From Paramesorhizobium leguminum (GTDB lineage: Bacteria; Pseudomonadota; Alphaproteobacteria; Rhizobiales; Rhizobiaceae): a stretch of 64,000 nucleotides of DNA. Positions 1 to 8,946 of this stretch are shown piece by piece. The stretch is from positions 1 through 64,000 of the forward strand of contig NZ_QJTF01000002.1 of NCBI RefSeq assembly GCF_003217235.1. Direction: 5' to 3'. The notes under the pieces were generated by a model, which did no database searches, was not told where the DNA came from, and saw nothing but the letters and a program-made list of their open reading frames with translations. The stretch's first letter is position 1. Every line of letters starts with the position of its first letter. The position numbers and the translations under genes were made by a program.

Positions 1-45
1 AATAATATAAGATAGACGCGGTTCGGCGTTAAGACCTGCAGTCAT
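1..45 (-). CDS. Start of an unidentified protein (N-terminal fragment)
   Basis: On the minus strand an ATG at 45 opens a frame that runs off the left edge with 15 codons (MTAGLNAEPRLSYII). A strong ribosome binding site, AAGGGGAG, lies at about 54-61, eight bases before the ATG, and the upstream DNA is AT-rich as expected of a promoter region. These two signs are the whole case. The product cannot be named from 15 residues. Confidence 0.45.
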   Translation of the reverse strand, partial: MTAGLNAEPRLSYII

Positions 46-268
46 ATTGATCGCTCCCCTTATTATTCAATAAACAATGCTGCATTTAAGATTCCAGCGG
101 ACTAATTAATCAATCCATGGAATTATAATTTTCGAATAGGTGGTTAAGCTTACATGTTTAAATAACCACTGAAGTCCAGGACCGGAGGAAATCGACCTGA
201 GCCGGCAAAAACCGTTGCTCACCATCAAATCCAACGCCGCGCAAATGATGGACGATCTCATCCGGGAT
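46..268. other. AT-rich intergenic region with a possible gene remnant
   Basis: The left half (about 60-170) is AT-rich and probably holds the promoter of the leftward gene starting at 45. On the plus strand an open frame without a start codon runs from 173 to a TGA at 278-280, giving 35 residues that end in MMDDLIRDSTC and overlapping the tail of the ArsR gene. It could be the decayed C-terminus of a lost gene or chance. No terminator hairpin was found. Confidence 0.25.
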
Positions 269-970
269 TCAACGTGCTGAGAAATTCGCGCTTACCTTCA
301 AGCTAAAGGTCTTGGTGAAAGCCTGCGCGCCCGTTGGGGAAAAGGCGATCACCCGGCCCTTTTCCCGCCGCGCCCAGTTCCGCGCGATGAAATTATCCAA
401 TAGCGCCGCGCCAAGCGCGCCGCCCAGATGGTTGCGCCGCTCGCTCCAGTCGAGGCAATGGCGGCAGACAGGCCGCTTTCGCCTCTCCAGCGCCTCAATA
501 TCCACGCCAAGAGCACGAAAGAACGCCCGCCCCTTTTCTGTGAGCATGGGCTTCTCAGCGCCTTCGATCAGGCCCAGCCGATAGGAAGCATCAAGCATCT
601 CGACGCCGCGCTCGCCCGCCAGATGATCGTAGCAGATGCGCGCCGTACGCAGCGCCTCATCCTTCGGACCAGTCCGCATCCGCACCGCGCCGGTGCGCTG
701 GGCAAGGCCCATCAACCCTTCCAGTACTTCCGCCACGTCAGACCCCGACAGGCGGAAATAACGATGCCGTCCCTGCTTTTCCACGGTCGTGAGGTTGGCC
801 TCACCCAGCTTGGAGAGATGCCCGCTCGCAGTCTGCAGCGTGACGCCGGCGAGACCCGCAAGCTCGCTCGCCGTCAGCGCGCGCCCGTCCATGAGCGCGG
901 TCAGCATGTTCGCCCGCGCCGGATCCCCGATAAGCGCCGCGATCTTTGCAATGACAGGACCGTCCTTCAT
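269..970 (-). CDS. ArsR-family winged-helix transcriptional regulator
   Basis: This 233-residue protein has an N-terminal winged-helix DNA-binding domain at about residues 5-75, including the segment GDPARANMLTALMDGRALTASELA and a recognition helix around QTASGHLSKL followed by the wing RHRYFRLSG. The C-terminal 150 residues, with CRHCLDWSERR near 165-175, are longer than in a minimal ArsR/SmtB protein and match the extended ArsR regulators common in Proteobacteria. It is transcribed divergently from the NIPSNAP/ABM-like pair starting at 1043, so it probably controls that pair from the 72-base gap. The cysteines in CRHC could bind metal or sense redox, but the ligand is unknown. Confidence 0.85.
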   Translation of the reverse strand: MKDGPVIAKIAALIGDPARANMLTALMDGRALTASELAGLAGVTLQTASGHLSKLGEANLTTVEKQGRHRYFRLSGSDVAEVLEGLMGLAQRTGAVRMRTGPKDEALRTARICYDHLAGERGVEMLDASYRLGLIEGAEKPMLTEKGRAFFRALGVDIEALERRKRPVCRHCLDWSERRNHLGGALGAALLDNFIARNWARREKGRVIAFSPTGAQAFTKTFSLKVSANFSAR

Positions 971-1042
971 AGTTCGACGCTAGCCGAAGCATGGATGAAA
1001 TTCAAGCGCTAGAAGCAGGTCTTCAAAACATGGAGTATATGA

Positions 1043-1372
1043 ATGATCACCTGTTTCATCCGCTATCAGATCGACCCGTTCAGGCAAGACGCCTTTGCCG
1101 AATATGCGCGCAATTGGGGCGAGGCCATTCCCCGTTGCGGCGCGGATCTGATCGGCTATTACGGCCCGTACGAAGGCTCCGCCACCACCGCCTATGGCAT
1201 ATACAACATCGAAAACCTCGCCGCCTACGAGGCCTATCGCGCAAGGCTGTCCGACGACCCGCTTGGTCGCGCCAATTATGAATTCGCCCGCAAGGAACGG
1301 TTCATCCTGAAAGAAGACCGGATTTTCCTGAAGCTCGTTTCCGCGCCGCATGGAGAGCTCATCCGGCCATGA
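1043..1372 (+). CDS. NIPSNAP family protein
   Basis: The protein has 109 residues and forms a small alpha/beta dimeric ferredoxin-like fold of the NIPSNAP type, with an N-terminal strand ITCFIRYQIDP, a central AYEAYRARL helix and a late RIFLKLVSAP strand. Members are small proteins of poorly defined role, sometimes acting as monooxygenases or isomerases. The ATG at 1043 follows GGAG by seven bases. Its stop overlaps the next gene's start (ATGA, 1369-1372), so the two are translationally coupled, and both are divergent from the ArsR regulator at 269-970. Confidence 0.8.
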   Translation: MITCFIRYQIDPFRQDAFAEYARNWGEAIPRCGADLIGYYGPYEGSATTAYGIYNIENLAAYEAYRARLSDDPLGRANYEFARKERFILKEDRIFLKLVSAPHGELIRP

Positions 1373-1722
1373 TCGTGGTCATTTTCGAAGTCTGGCCTGC
1401 GGATGAAGCGCGGCGAAAGCAATATCTGGATATTGCCGGGAGCTTGCGTAAAGATCTGCTGGCAATCGACGGCTCCATCTCGATCGAGCGCTTCGAAAGC
1501 CTGAACGAGCCGGGCAAACTCCTGTCGCTTTCCTTCTGGCGCGATGAAGGGGCAGTCAAGGCATGGCGCAACCTGCCCGCACATCGCGTCGCGCAAGCGG
1601 AAGGCCGCAACGGCGTCTTCGAGGATTATCGCCTGCGTGTGGCGCACATCCTGCGCGATTACGGGCTCATTGAGCGTGACGAAGCGCCAGCGGATAGCCG
1701 GGCCATCCATACCGTCGAATAA
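1369..1722 (+). CDS. Antibiotic biosynthesis monooxygenase (ABM) domain protein
   Basis: This is a 117-residue single-domain protein of the dimeric alpha/beta barrel superfamily. It opens with a strand (MIVVIFEVWP), continues with a helix (ARRKQYLDIAGSLRKDL) and contains the usual ABM segment SISIERFESLNEPGKLLSLSFW followed by AWRNLPAHRVAQ. Such proteins are cofactor-free oxygenases or quinol-type scavengers, and the substrate is unknown. It overlaps the NIPSNAP gene by four bases and ends just before a bidirectional terminator shared with alaS. The pair probably acts on one stress-related or aromatic metabolite sensed by the divergent ArsR protein. Confidence 0.8.
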   Translation: MIVVIFEVWPADEARRKQYLDIAGSLRKDLLAIDGSISIERFESLNEPGKLLSLSFWRDEGAVKAWRNLPAHRVAQAEGRNGVFEDYRLRVAHILRDYGLIERDEAPADSRAIHTVE

Positions 1723-1727
1723 AATAA

Positions 1728-1752
1728 AACAGGCCGGTAATTCCGGCCTGTT
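1728..1752. terminator. Bidirectional intrinsic terminator between the ABM gene and alaS
   Basis: A perfect 10-bp stem (AACAGGCCGG / CCGGCCTGTT) has a 5-base loop. On the minus strand it is followed by TTTATTTT, a good terminator for alaS. On the plus strand it follows the ABM gene stop directly. Confidence 0.85.
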
Positions 1753-1762
1753 CGTAAAAGTC

Positions 1763-4423
1763 TCAGCCGGCTAGCACGGCCTTCACCGCATCGACGGCGG
1801 CGGCGGCTTTCGCGCCGTCCGGCCCCCCCGCCTGCGCCATGTCCGGCCGTCCGCCGCCGCCCGCCCCGCCGAGAGCGGCGGAAGCCGCGCGCACCAGGTC
1901 GACGGCGCTGAAGCGGCCAATCATGTCATCGGTCACACCGGCAACGGCACTCGCCTTGCCGTCTTCGCCGACGCCAATGAAAAGCACCACGCCCGAGCCG
2001 ATCTGCTTCTTGCCCTCGTCGGCCAAGGGTTTCAGATCACGCGGCGAGACGCCGGTGACAACCTTGCCGAGGAAGCTGATGCCGTTGACGGTTTCAGCGG
2101 CATTCTCGCCAGCCGACGTTGCGCCGCCAAGCGCCAGCTTCTTGCGCGCTTCCGTCAGCTCGCGCTCCAGCTTGCGGCGCTCGTCGATGAGCGCATTGAC
2201 GCGATCGAGCGTCTCCGCAGGCGTTGTCTTGAGCGCGGATGCCAGGGCTTTGACCCGCTCGTCCTGCTCTTCCAGATAACGCCGCGCCGCCTCGCCGGTC
2301 AGCGCCTCGATGCGGCGAACGCCGGCGGCGACGGCACCTTCCGAGACGATCCGGACCAGCCCGATATCGCCGGTGCGGCGCACATGGGTGCCGCCGCAAA
2401 GCTCGGTGGAATAGGTCTTGCCCGCCTTATCCCCATGCGTCGCCGTGCCCATCGATACGACCCGCACCTCATCGCCATATTTTTCGCCGAAAAGCGCCAT
2501 CGCGCCCTCGGCAATGGCATCGTCTACGGCCATCAACCGCGTCGTCACGGGCGAGTTCTGCAGCACGATCTCGTTGGCGATATTTTCGATCGCTTTCAAT
2601 TCCTCAGCCGAAATCGGCTTCGGATGCGAAAAGTCGAAGCGCAGGCGATCCGGCGCAACGAGCGAGCCCTTCTGCGCCACATGCGTGCCAAGCGTCTCGC
2701 GCAACGCCTCGTGCAGGAGGTGAGTCGCCGAATGGTTGGAGCGGATGCGTGTGCGACGCGATGCATCGACGGCAAGCTCTACCGCCGCCCCGGTCGCAGC
2801 TGTGCCCTTCGTCACGCGGCCAAGATGGACGAAAACGCCGTCGCCCTTTTTCTGTGTATCGGTGATCTCTATCGTGAAACCTTCACCGGAAATCGTTCCC
2901 GCATCGCCCTGCTGGCCGCCGGATTCGGCGTAGAACGGCGTCTGGTTGACGACGACGGCAACCGCCACGCCCTCCCCGGCGCTATCGACAACGGCGCCAT
3001 CGCGCACCAGCGCAGCGATGATTCCCTCCGCCTTCTCGGTCTCATAACCGAGGAATTCCGTCGCGCCGGCCTTGTCACGCACGGAAAACCACACGGTTTC
3101 CGTCGCGGCATCCCCTGAGCCGGACCAACTGGCGCGCGCCTCCGCCTTCTGGCGCTCCATGGCCGCGTTGAAGCCCTCCGTATCGACGCCAATGCCGCGC
3201 TGGCGCAGCGCGTCCTGCGTCAGATCGAGCGGGAAGCCAAAGGTATCATACAGCTTGAACGCTGTTTCGCCGTCGAGACGGCCACCCTCGCTCAAATTCT
3301 CCGTCGCCTCGCCCAAAAGCCCGAGCCCGCGCTCCAGCGTCTTTCGGAAGCGGGTTTCCTCCAGCTTCAGCGTCTCGGAGATCAGCGCTTCGGCGCGGAT
3401 CAACTCCGGATAGGCCTGGCCCATCTCACGGATGAGCGCCGGCAGAAGCCGCCACATGAGCGGCTCGCGCGCACCCAGAAGCTCGGCATGGCGCATGGCG
3501 CGGCGCATGATGCGGCGCAGCACATAGCCGCGCCCCTCATTCGAAGGCAGCACGCCATCGGCGATGAGGAAGCTCGATGCGCGCAGATGATCGGCGATCA
3601 CGCGGTGGCTGGCGCGGGCTTTGCCCTCCGCCTTGACGCCCGTCGCCTCTTCGGAAGCGCGGATCAGGGCCTTGAAAAGATCGATGTCGTAATTGTCATG
3701 CACGCCCTGCAGCACGGCGGCGACGCGCTCCAGCCCCATGCCCGTGTCGATCGACGGACGCGGCAGCGCGACGCGCTCCTCCTTCGTCAGCTGCTCGAAC
3801 TGCATGAAGACGAGGTTCCATATCTCGATAAACCGGTCGCCATCCTCGTCCGCGCTGCCGGGAGGGCCGCCCCAGATATGGTCGCCATGATCATAGAAAA
3901 TTTCCGAGCATGGACCGCACGGACCGGTATCCCCCATCGCCCAGAAATTATCGCTGGTCGCGATGCGGATGATGCGATCGTCGGACAAACCCGCAATCTT
4001 CTTCCAGAAATTCGCGGCATCCTCATCCGTATGATAGACGGTGACGAGGAGCTTGTCCTTCGACAGGCCGAATTCCCTGGTGATCAGGTTCCAGGCAAGG
4101 CCGATCGCTTCTTCCTTGAAATAGTCACCGAATGAGAAATTGCCGAGCATCTCGAAGAAGGTGTGGTGGCGCGCGGTATAGCCGACATTATCGAGGTCGT
4201 TGTGCTTGCCGCCGGCGCGTACGCATTTCTGCGAGGTCGTCGCCCGGCTGTAGGGGCGCTGCTCAAGCCCGGTGAAGACATTCTTGAACTGCACCATGCC
4301 GGCATTGGTGAACATCAATGTCGGATCGTTACGCGGCACGAGCGGGCTCGACGGCACGATCTCATGCCCGTTCTTCTTGAAATATTCGAGAAATGTCGAC
4401 CTGATCTCGTTGACGCCACTCAT
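1763..4423 (-). CDS. alaS: Alanyl-tRNA synthetase
   Basis: This cytoplasmic class II synthetase charges tRNA-Ala. The full length of 886 residues is normal. Motif 1 of the catalytic core is visible near the start ([10 protein letters not shown], then [10 protein letters not shown] at about 95-105). The editing domain carries the zinc-binding pair HSATH at about 562-566 and CGGTH at about 675. The C-terminal C-Ala region ends in a Gly-rich segment ([16 protein letters not shown]). It sits downstream of recA on the same strand with a terminator between them, an order seen in many Hyphomicrobiales. The start ATG at 4423 matches the usual N-terminus ([15 protein letters not shown]). Confidence 0.98.
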   Translation of the reverse strand: MSGVNEIRSTFLEYFKKNGHEIVPSSPLVPRNDPTLMFTNAGMVQFKNVFTGLEQRPYSRATTSQKCVRAGGKHNDLDNVGYTARHHTFFEMLGNFSFGDYFKEEAIGLAWNLITREFGLSKDKLLVTVYHTDEDAANFWKKIAGLSDDRIIRIATSDNFWAMGDTGPCGPCSEIFYDHGDHIWGGPPGSADEDGDRFIEIWNLVFMQFEQLTKEERVALPRPSIDTGMGLERVAAVLQGVHDNYDIDLFKALIRASEEATGVKAEGKARASHRVIADHLRASSFLIADGVLPSNEGRGYVLRRIMRRAMRHAELLGAREPLMWRLLPALIREMGQAYPELIRAEALISETLKLEETRFRKTLERGLGLLGEATENLSEGGRLDGETAFKLYDTFGFPLDLTQDALRQRGIGVDTEGFNAAMERQKAEARASWSGSGDAATETVWFSVRDKAGATEFLGYETEKAEGIIAALVRDGAVVDSAGEGVAVAVVVNQTPFYAESGGQQGDAGTISGEGFTIEITDTQKKGDGVFVHLGRVTKGTAATGAAVELAVDASRRTRIRSNHSATHLLHEALRETLGTHVAQKGSLVAPDRLRFDFSHPKPISAEELKAIENIANEIVLQNSPVTTRLMAVDDAIAEGAMALFGEKYGDEVRVVSMGTATHGDKAGKTYSTELCGGTHVRRTGDIGLVRIVSEGAVAAGVRRIEALTGEAARRYLEEQDERVKALASALKTTPAETLDRVNALIDERRKLERELTEARKKLALGGATSAGENAAETVNGISFLGKVVTGVSPRDLKPLADEGKKQIGSGVVLFIGVGEDGKASAVAGVTDDMIGRFSAVDLVRAASAALGGAGGGGRPDMAQAGGPDGAKAAAAVDAVKAVLAG

Positions 4424-4610
4424 GTTCCAACCTTTGGGGCTTTCACCGCGCCAAGGGCTTGCCCCCGGCCAGCTTCGCCTTCTTGAAATGCTCCTTCGGG
4501 CAAAGGCCCGGACCCGCCCGCTTTTAGCGATGCCACGGAACCCTGTCCAGACAATCCGGCAATCGAAAGGACCAGCGGCAAAGGCTGCCGAAACATCCGG
4601 TATGAAAAGG

Positions 4611-4642
4611 AAAACCCGCCCCCTCTACTGAAAGGAGACGGG
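4611..4642 (-). terminator. Intrinsic terminator of recA
   Basis: Read on the minus strand, CCCGTCTCC pairs with GGGGGCGGG (9 bp including two G-T pairs) and is followed directly by TTTTCC, about 30 bases after the recA stop. The rest of 4424-4673 shows no gene. Confidence 0.75.
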
Positions 4643-4673
4643 CCGCCAGTAGTCGAGGGAAATACGCCCCGTC

Positions 4674-5762
4674 TTACATTTCAGCTACGTCGCTGCCATT
4701 CTCATCTCCGCCCGGACCGACATCCAGCAACTGTTCAGCGATGAGGCCTGCATTCTGGCGCAGGGTCAGCTCGATCTCGCGCGCCACTTCCGGATTGTCC
4801 CTGAGGAACAGCTTGGCGTTTTCACGCCCCTGCCCCAGACGCTGCGAATTATAGGAGAACCACGCGCCCGATTTCTCGACTACGCCGGCCTTGACGCCGA
4901 GATCGACCAACTCGCCCGTCTTCGAGACGCCGGCGCCGTACATGATGTCGAATTCCACCTGCTTGAAGGGCGGCGCAAGCTTGTTCTTCACCACCTTCAC
5001 GCGGGTCTGATTCCCCACCACCTCGTCGCGCTCCTTGACGGCGCCGATGCGGCGGATGTCGAGGCGGACGGAGGCATAGAATTTCAGCGCATTGCCGCCC
5101 GTCGTCGTCTCGGGCGAGCCGAACATGACGCCGATCTTCATGCGGATCTGGTTGATGAAGATGACCATGCAGTTGGAGCGCGAAATGGAGGCCGTCAGCT
5201 TGCGCAGCGCCTGGCTCATCAAGCGCGCCTGCAGACCCGGCAGCGAATCGCCCATCTCGCCCTCGATTTCGGCCCGCGGCGTCAATGCCGCGACAGAATC
5301 GATCACCAGCACGTCGATGGCGCCGGAACGCACAAGCGTGTCGGTGATTTCCAGTGCCTGCTCGCCCGTATCTGGCTGCGAAATCAGCAGATTCTCCAGA
5401 TCCACGCCAAGCTTGCGCGCATAAACGGGATCGAGCGCATGTTCCGCATCGACGAAGGCGCAGATGCCGCCCTTCTTCTGCGCCTCCGCAATGGTGTGCA
5501 GCGCCAGGGTCGTCTTGCCGGAGCTTTCCGGTCCATAGATTTCCACGATGCGCCCCTTGGGCAGGCCGCCGACGCCAAGCGCGATATCGAGAGAAAGCGA
5601 CCCGGTCGAAACCGTTTCGATCTCGACCACCTGATCGTTCTGCCCGAGCCGCATGATCGATCCCTTGCCGAATGCCCGCTCGATCTGAGACAGCGCCGCG
5701 TCCAGAGCCTTAGTCTTGTCCACTGATTTTTCCTCAACAAGCTTCAATGAATTTTGCGCCAT
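4674..5762 (-). CDS. recA: Recombinase A (RecA)
   Basis: RecA forms the ATP-dependent filament for homologous recombination and triggers LexA self-cleavage in the SOS response. The 362-residue length is typical. The Walker A motif GPESSGKTT lies at about 77-85 and the canonical [11 protein letters not shown] segment follows. The C-terminal tail is acidic, as usual. The ATG at 5762 is preceded by GAGGGG. An alphaproteobacterial SOS box is present upstream (5887-5901), so the gene is very probably under LexA control. Confidence 0.99.
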   Translation of the reverse strand: MAQNSLKLVEEKSVDKTKALDAALSQIERAFGKGSIMRLGQNDQVVEIETVSTGSLSLDIALGVGGLPKGRIVEIYGPESSGKTTLALHTIAEAQKKGGICAFVDAEHALDPVYARKLGVDLENLLISQPDTGEQALEITDTLVRSGAIDVLVIDSVAALTPRAEIEGEMGDSLPGLQARLMSQALRKLTASISRSNCMVIFINQIRMKIGVMFGSPETTTGGNALKFYASVRLDIRRIGAVKERDEVVGNQTRVKVVKNKLAPPFKQVEFDIMYGAGVSKTGELVDLGVKAGVVEKSGAWFSYNSQRLGQGRENAKLFLRDNPEVAREIELTLRQNAGLIAEQLLDVGPGGDENGSDVAEM

Positions 5763-5886
5763 GTTACACTACCCCTCTATGCTGCATGAAGCCCGGACAG
5801 CCCGTTCTTGGTAAACTATTTGTATTTGTTTTGTTCCGCTTTGGCAAGCCATGCAACCCATTGATAAATCGAAATATTGTAAAAAT

Positions 5887-5901
5887 GTTCCATATACGTT
5901 C
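5887..5901 (-). promoter_or_regulatory. LexA (SOS) box of recA
   Basis: The minus strand reads GAAC-GTATATG-GAAC, the direct-repeat SOS box known for alphaproteobacterial LexA (GTTC-N7-GTTC on the other strand). It lies about 125 bases upstream of the recA start codon. A weaker half-matching GAAC lies closer to the gene, near 5840. Confidence 0.8.
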
Positions 5902-5992
5902 CAGCTTAAATGCGGCGTCTTTTTCTTAAAGGCCCCGGCTGAATGCACACTTTACATTCCCTTTTGGGAATTTCGCGATTCGGACCGCACAT

Positions 5993-6021
5993 AAAAAACG
6001 CGGCCCCCGAAGGACCGCGCT
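5993..6021 (-). terminator. Intrinsic terminator of the OmpA-family lipoprotein gene
   Basis: On the minus strand the stem GCGCGGTCC / GGGGCCGCG closes a TTCG loop and is followed by TTTTTT, about 30 bases after the stop codon at 6049. It is a textbook rho-independent terminator. Confidence 0.9.
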
Positions 6022-6048
6022 TTGGCATTTGAAGACAGGCAAAAAGGC

Positions 6049-6726
6049 TTAGTAGCCGCCCTGCCCGTTGGTGAGCGGCGAGATCTGTATCTCGACGCGG
6101 CGGTTCTGCGCGCGCCCCGCTTCCGAGGCGTTGGACGCGACAGGTTGCGTATCGCCATAACCGGTGACGGCGAAGCGGCGCTGGTCGATGCCCTGCGCGC
6201 CCAGATAATTGGCCACCGACTGCGCGCGGCGCTGCGAGAGCTGCTGATTGTAGCTCGCGCTGCCGGTCGAATCGGTGTGGCCGGATATATCGACCAGCGA
6301 CTGGTTGAACTTGCGCAGCACGATCGCCACCGAATTGAGCGTCGGATAGAACTGGCTCCTCAGCGTATCCTGGTCGGTGCCGAAGGTGATGTTCGATGGC
6401 ATGTTGAGAATGATGTTGTCGCCATTGCGCGTGACCGAGACGCCGGTTCCCTGCAACTGCGCCCGCAGTTCTGATTCCTGCCGGTCCATATAGTTGCCGA
6501 TAGCCCCGCCGCCCAGCGCGCCTAGACCCGCGCCGATCAGCACGGCATTGCGCTGCGCGCGGCTCGAACCGCCCACTGCAAGGCCGCCCAGCGCGCCGAC
6601 GGCAGCGCCCAGCGCCGCGCCGCCCGCGGTGTTCGAAATCTTCTGCTCGCCCGTATAAGGATCGGTGGTGCAGCCCGCGAGAAAGGTCGCCGCAACGAGG
6701 CCGGCAATGATAAGTTTCTTGGTCAT
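6049..6726 (-). CDS. OmpA-family outer-membrane lipoprotein with glycine zipper
   Basis: The 225-residue protein starts with a lipoprotein signal (MTKKLIIAGLVAATFLAGC, lipobox LAGC with Cys 19), so it is lipidated and probably anchored in the outer membrane. Residues 33-78 are a glycine-zipper segment rich in GAALGAAVGALGG. Residues 105-215 form an OmpA-like peptidoglycan-binding domain, with the diagnostic ISGHTDSTGSASYN, LSQRRAQSVANYL and NRRVEIQI. It probably tethers the outer membrane to peptidoglycan. It resembles YiaD/Omp16-like lipoproteins but is not the Pal of a visible tol cluster. Confidence 0.93.
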   Translation of the reverse strand: MTKKLIIAGLVAATFLAGCTTDPYTGEQKISNTAGGAALGAAVGALGGLAVGGSSRAQRNAVLIGAGLGALGGGAIGNYMDRQESELRAQLQGTGVSVTRNGDNIILNMPSNITFGTDQDTLRSQFYPTLNSVAIVLRKFNQSLVDISGHTDSTGSASYNQQLSQRRAQSVANYLGAQGIDQRRFAVTGYGDTQPVASNASEAGRAQNRRVEIQISPLTNGQGGY

Positions 6727-6857
6727 GAGATGGTCCCCGGATTTGGTATGCGTCGCGTATCATAATAGCGATTGCGGCAACACGGTGGAACTTGGTTAAC
6801 GACGTCGCTCTCATACTCAAGTAAAAGCGGTACGGTCAAATCGTGGAGAAAAAGCAG

Positions 6858-7565
6858 ATGCCGGCGAAAATCGAAAAGCCAGTGGCGGTGATAACGGGCG
6901 GTGGCCGCGGGATGGGCGCCGCGATTGCCAGGAAGCTGCATGATCGGGGCGACTCGCGCTTATGTCGCCTTCCGGCAGCGCCATCGAGTTGGCGGACGAA
7001 CTGGATGGAGTCGGCGTCAAGGGATCGGCCCAGAACCTGACCGACCTTGAAGCGCTGGTGGACGCGGCGGTGAGCAGCTTTGGCCACATCGATGCCGTGG
7101 TCAATCATACCGGCCATCCGCCGAAGGGCGACCTTCTCGACATCACCGATGAAGGCTGGGCGCTCGGCAATGAGAGATGGTGCTGAATGTCGCACGCATG
7201 GCGCGCCTGGTGACCCACTTATGTTGAAGCAGGGCAAAGGCGCGTGGGTCAACATCACCACCTTCGCGGCCTTCGAGCCGACGCTGAAGTTCCCGGTATC
7301 CTGCGCCTATCGCGCCGCGGTCGGCGCTTATACCAAGCTCCACGCCGATCGCTACGGCGCCGACAACATCCGCATGAATGCCCTTTTGCCGGGCTATATA
7401 GACAGCCTCGGCCACAAACCGGAAACGGCAGAGGACGTGCCGATGAAGCGCATCGGCACAGTGGAGGAAATCGCCGCAACTGCGGCTTTTCTGCTTTCAG
7501 ACGACGCGGGCTACATAACCGGACAGAACATTCGCGTCGATGGCGGTATCACGCGGCATGTGTGA
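6858..7565 (+). pseudogene. Frameshifted SDR oxidoreductase
   Basis: Pieces of one short-chain dehydrogenase lie in order but in different frames. The first (6858-6952) has the Rossmann motif VAVITGGGRGMGAAIA. The second (6962-7165) continues with MSPSGSAIELADEL and a degenerate NAG motif, VVNHTGHP. A short third piece reads VLNVARMARLVT. The last (from 7222) has the catalytic-loop region with SCAYRAAVGAYTK and ends GYITGQNIRVDGG. At least three indels, near 6950, 7165 and 7210, are needed to restore one frame. Because every piece keeps family similarity, this is a recent loss of function. It lies just outside the paralogue array. Confidence 0.85.
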
Positions 7566-7659
7566 ATGATCACCGACACGTCATAACCCTCAACCATCTA
7601 CTCTGGACAATCGAGAGTTATGACGCGGTCGCGCCGTGAGCAAAGCCAACTATATATAT

Positions 7660-8604
7660 TTATTTCAACCTTATATTGAGGTTCCCATCCTTATATATAA
7701 CAGCTGAGTCCCGATTAATTCTGGACCAAAGATAATTAGGGTCGTCATTTCCATCAATGGATAATAGCCGTTTATCGATAAAGGCGGTCAAAGAAAATGA
7801 ACTTCCTATTCCAAAGAACGTAAATCCACCTTTGTTATTTCCGTTATGCGTAACAATACTAAACAAATCCTTTTGATAAGTGTCATCAATAAAATTGAAA
7901 TCAAATAGATAAAAAATTGGACTATCATCGTCGGAAGTCGCAATAGACGAAAACTTTGCGGTACCACCATCCAAAAATGACATAGAGTCCATATACGCCC
8001 ATGAATTATCGCTCAATGATAGATCAAAATTCATTATATCTATGCTTTTTTCGCCTGCATTTGGCGTTATATGGCAGTAACTTTTTCCAGTAACGGAAAT
8101 TTTTGCATTATCTATTTTTAGATATGAAAAATCACCAAACTGTGTTCCCAGCATTTGAAGCCCGCTTCTATTGCTAATATTAATTTCTACATTTCCAAAA
8201 ACCACTCTATTAACGGAAATTCCCAAACCTTCCCGCTCATGTAACGGATCAGAATTATCTCCGGATCCGTTTGCGTGAGCCACCTCCATTATCACTTTTA
8301 CCGCTAGGTCACCGAATGCTTCGCCAATAGCCAAGGATCCTGGCGAAGCAACCCTAAGCGACCCTGTATCTGGAAGTATCTTGAACACGGTTTCGTCGAT
8401 GGGAGGGTTCGGGGTCGGACTGCCCCAAACCGTCATCCCACTGTCGGAGACGTCTATAAATAACTCCCCGGTCGTATTGAGCCCAAACCCTTCATTTTTA
8501 TTAAAAGACTCGGCTGGCCCCGTAAGAGGAGTATTCATATTGCCGTCAGCGGGTGTAAATGTTTGATTTGAATTCGGATCCCAAACAAACTTTGCCTTAT
8601 TCAT
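7660..8604 (-). CDS. Unknown protein, divergent member of the VW-PN paralogue array
   Basis: I do not recognise this 314-residue family. The ATG at 8604 has a strong AGGAG six bases upstream. It is a distant paralogue of the three genes that follow (8947-12138). Shared segments are the N-terminal VWDPNSNQTF and GPAESFNKNEGF, the central FSYLKIDNA and CHITPNAGEKSIDI, and the C-terminal SIDGNDDPNY followed by SRIN and a final N-I-R-L-K. There is no signal peptide and no membrane segment. Alternating short hydrophobic strands broken by Asn, Asp, Gly and Ser suggest an all-beta, possibly beta-solenoid fold. Codon use is AT-richer than in the flanking genes. Unlike its neighbours, it has neither the shared promoter nor the shared hairpin. 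Confidence 0.75.
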   Translation of the reverse strand: MNKAKFVWDPNSNQTFTPADGNMNTPLTGPAESFNKNEGFGLNTTGELFIDVSDSGMTVWGSPTPNPPIDETVFKILPDTGSLRVASPGSLAIGEAFGDLAVKVIMEVAHANGSGDNSDPLHEREGLGISVNRVVFGNVEINISNRSGLQMLGTQFGDFSYLKIDNAKISVTGKSYCHITPNAGEKSIDIMNFDLSLSDNSWAYMDSMSFLDGGTAKFSSIATSDDDSPIFYLFDFNFIDDTYQKDLFSIVTHNGNNKGGFTFFGIGSSFSLTAFIDKRLLSIDGNDDPNYLWSRINRDSAVIYKDGNLNIRLK

Positions 8605-8838
8605 TTTAATCTCCTAAATTAATATATATGTTTACACACCGTATTGGTGCGATAACGCTCAATAAGTGTGCGGATCACATGCAGAATTAGAGATATTGCC
8701 AAGTAGGCACAACAACGCTGTAATCCAGAAAATACGAATACTCCCTCGCTGAAAAATTAAATAAGCTATAAAATAATGATACCGCGCATTTTTAAATATA
8801 CCATCCAATCTCTTTTATAGCAAAAAAAGACACTCAAC
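8605..8838. other. AT-rich spacer upstream of the first array gene
   Basis: This AT-rich stretch holds no open frame of note. It presumably carries the promoter of the leftward gene starting at 8604, but I see no element matching the promoter conserved in front of the other three array genes. Confidence 0.4.
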
Positions 8839-8896
8839 TCCGCCGGCGGCAATAAGGTGGAAGCGGATGGGAACGGCCGGGAAACGCGCGGCGATG
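8839..8896. repeat. GC-rich spacer repeat of the array (copy 1)
   Basis: This GC-rich block, containing GCAATAAGGTGGAAG and GGGAACGGCCG, recurs nearly unchanged at about 11124-11176, each time directly before the array hairpin. The copy before the hairpin at 10007 is truncated to a few bases. It marks the duplication units and contrasts with the AT-rich genes on either side. Confidence 0.7.
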
Positions 8897-8938
8897 GCAT
8901 TTTCCGGCATTTGCTCAGAAAACAAATGCCGGAAATGC
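8897..8938. repeat. Array hairpin, copy 1
   Basis: An inverted repeat of about 16 bp with one bulge (core CCGGCATTTG / CAAATGCCGG) and a 9-base loop lies right after the stop of the gene ending at 8947. No T-run follows on the minus strand, so it may stabilise the mRNA 3' end or act as a REP-like element rather than as a classic terminator. Near-identical copies follow the other two tandem genes. Confidence 0.8.
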
Positions 8939-8946
8939 ATCAATCA

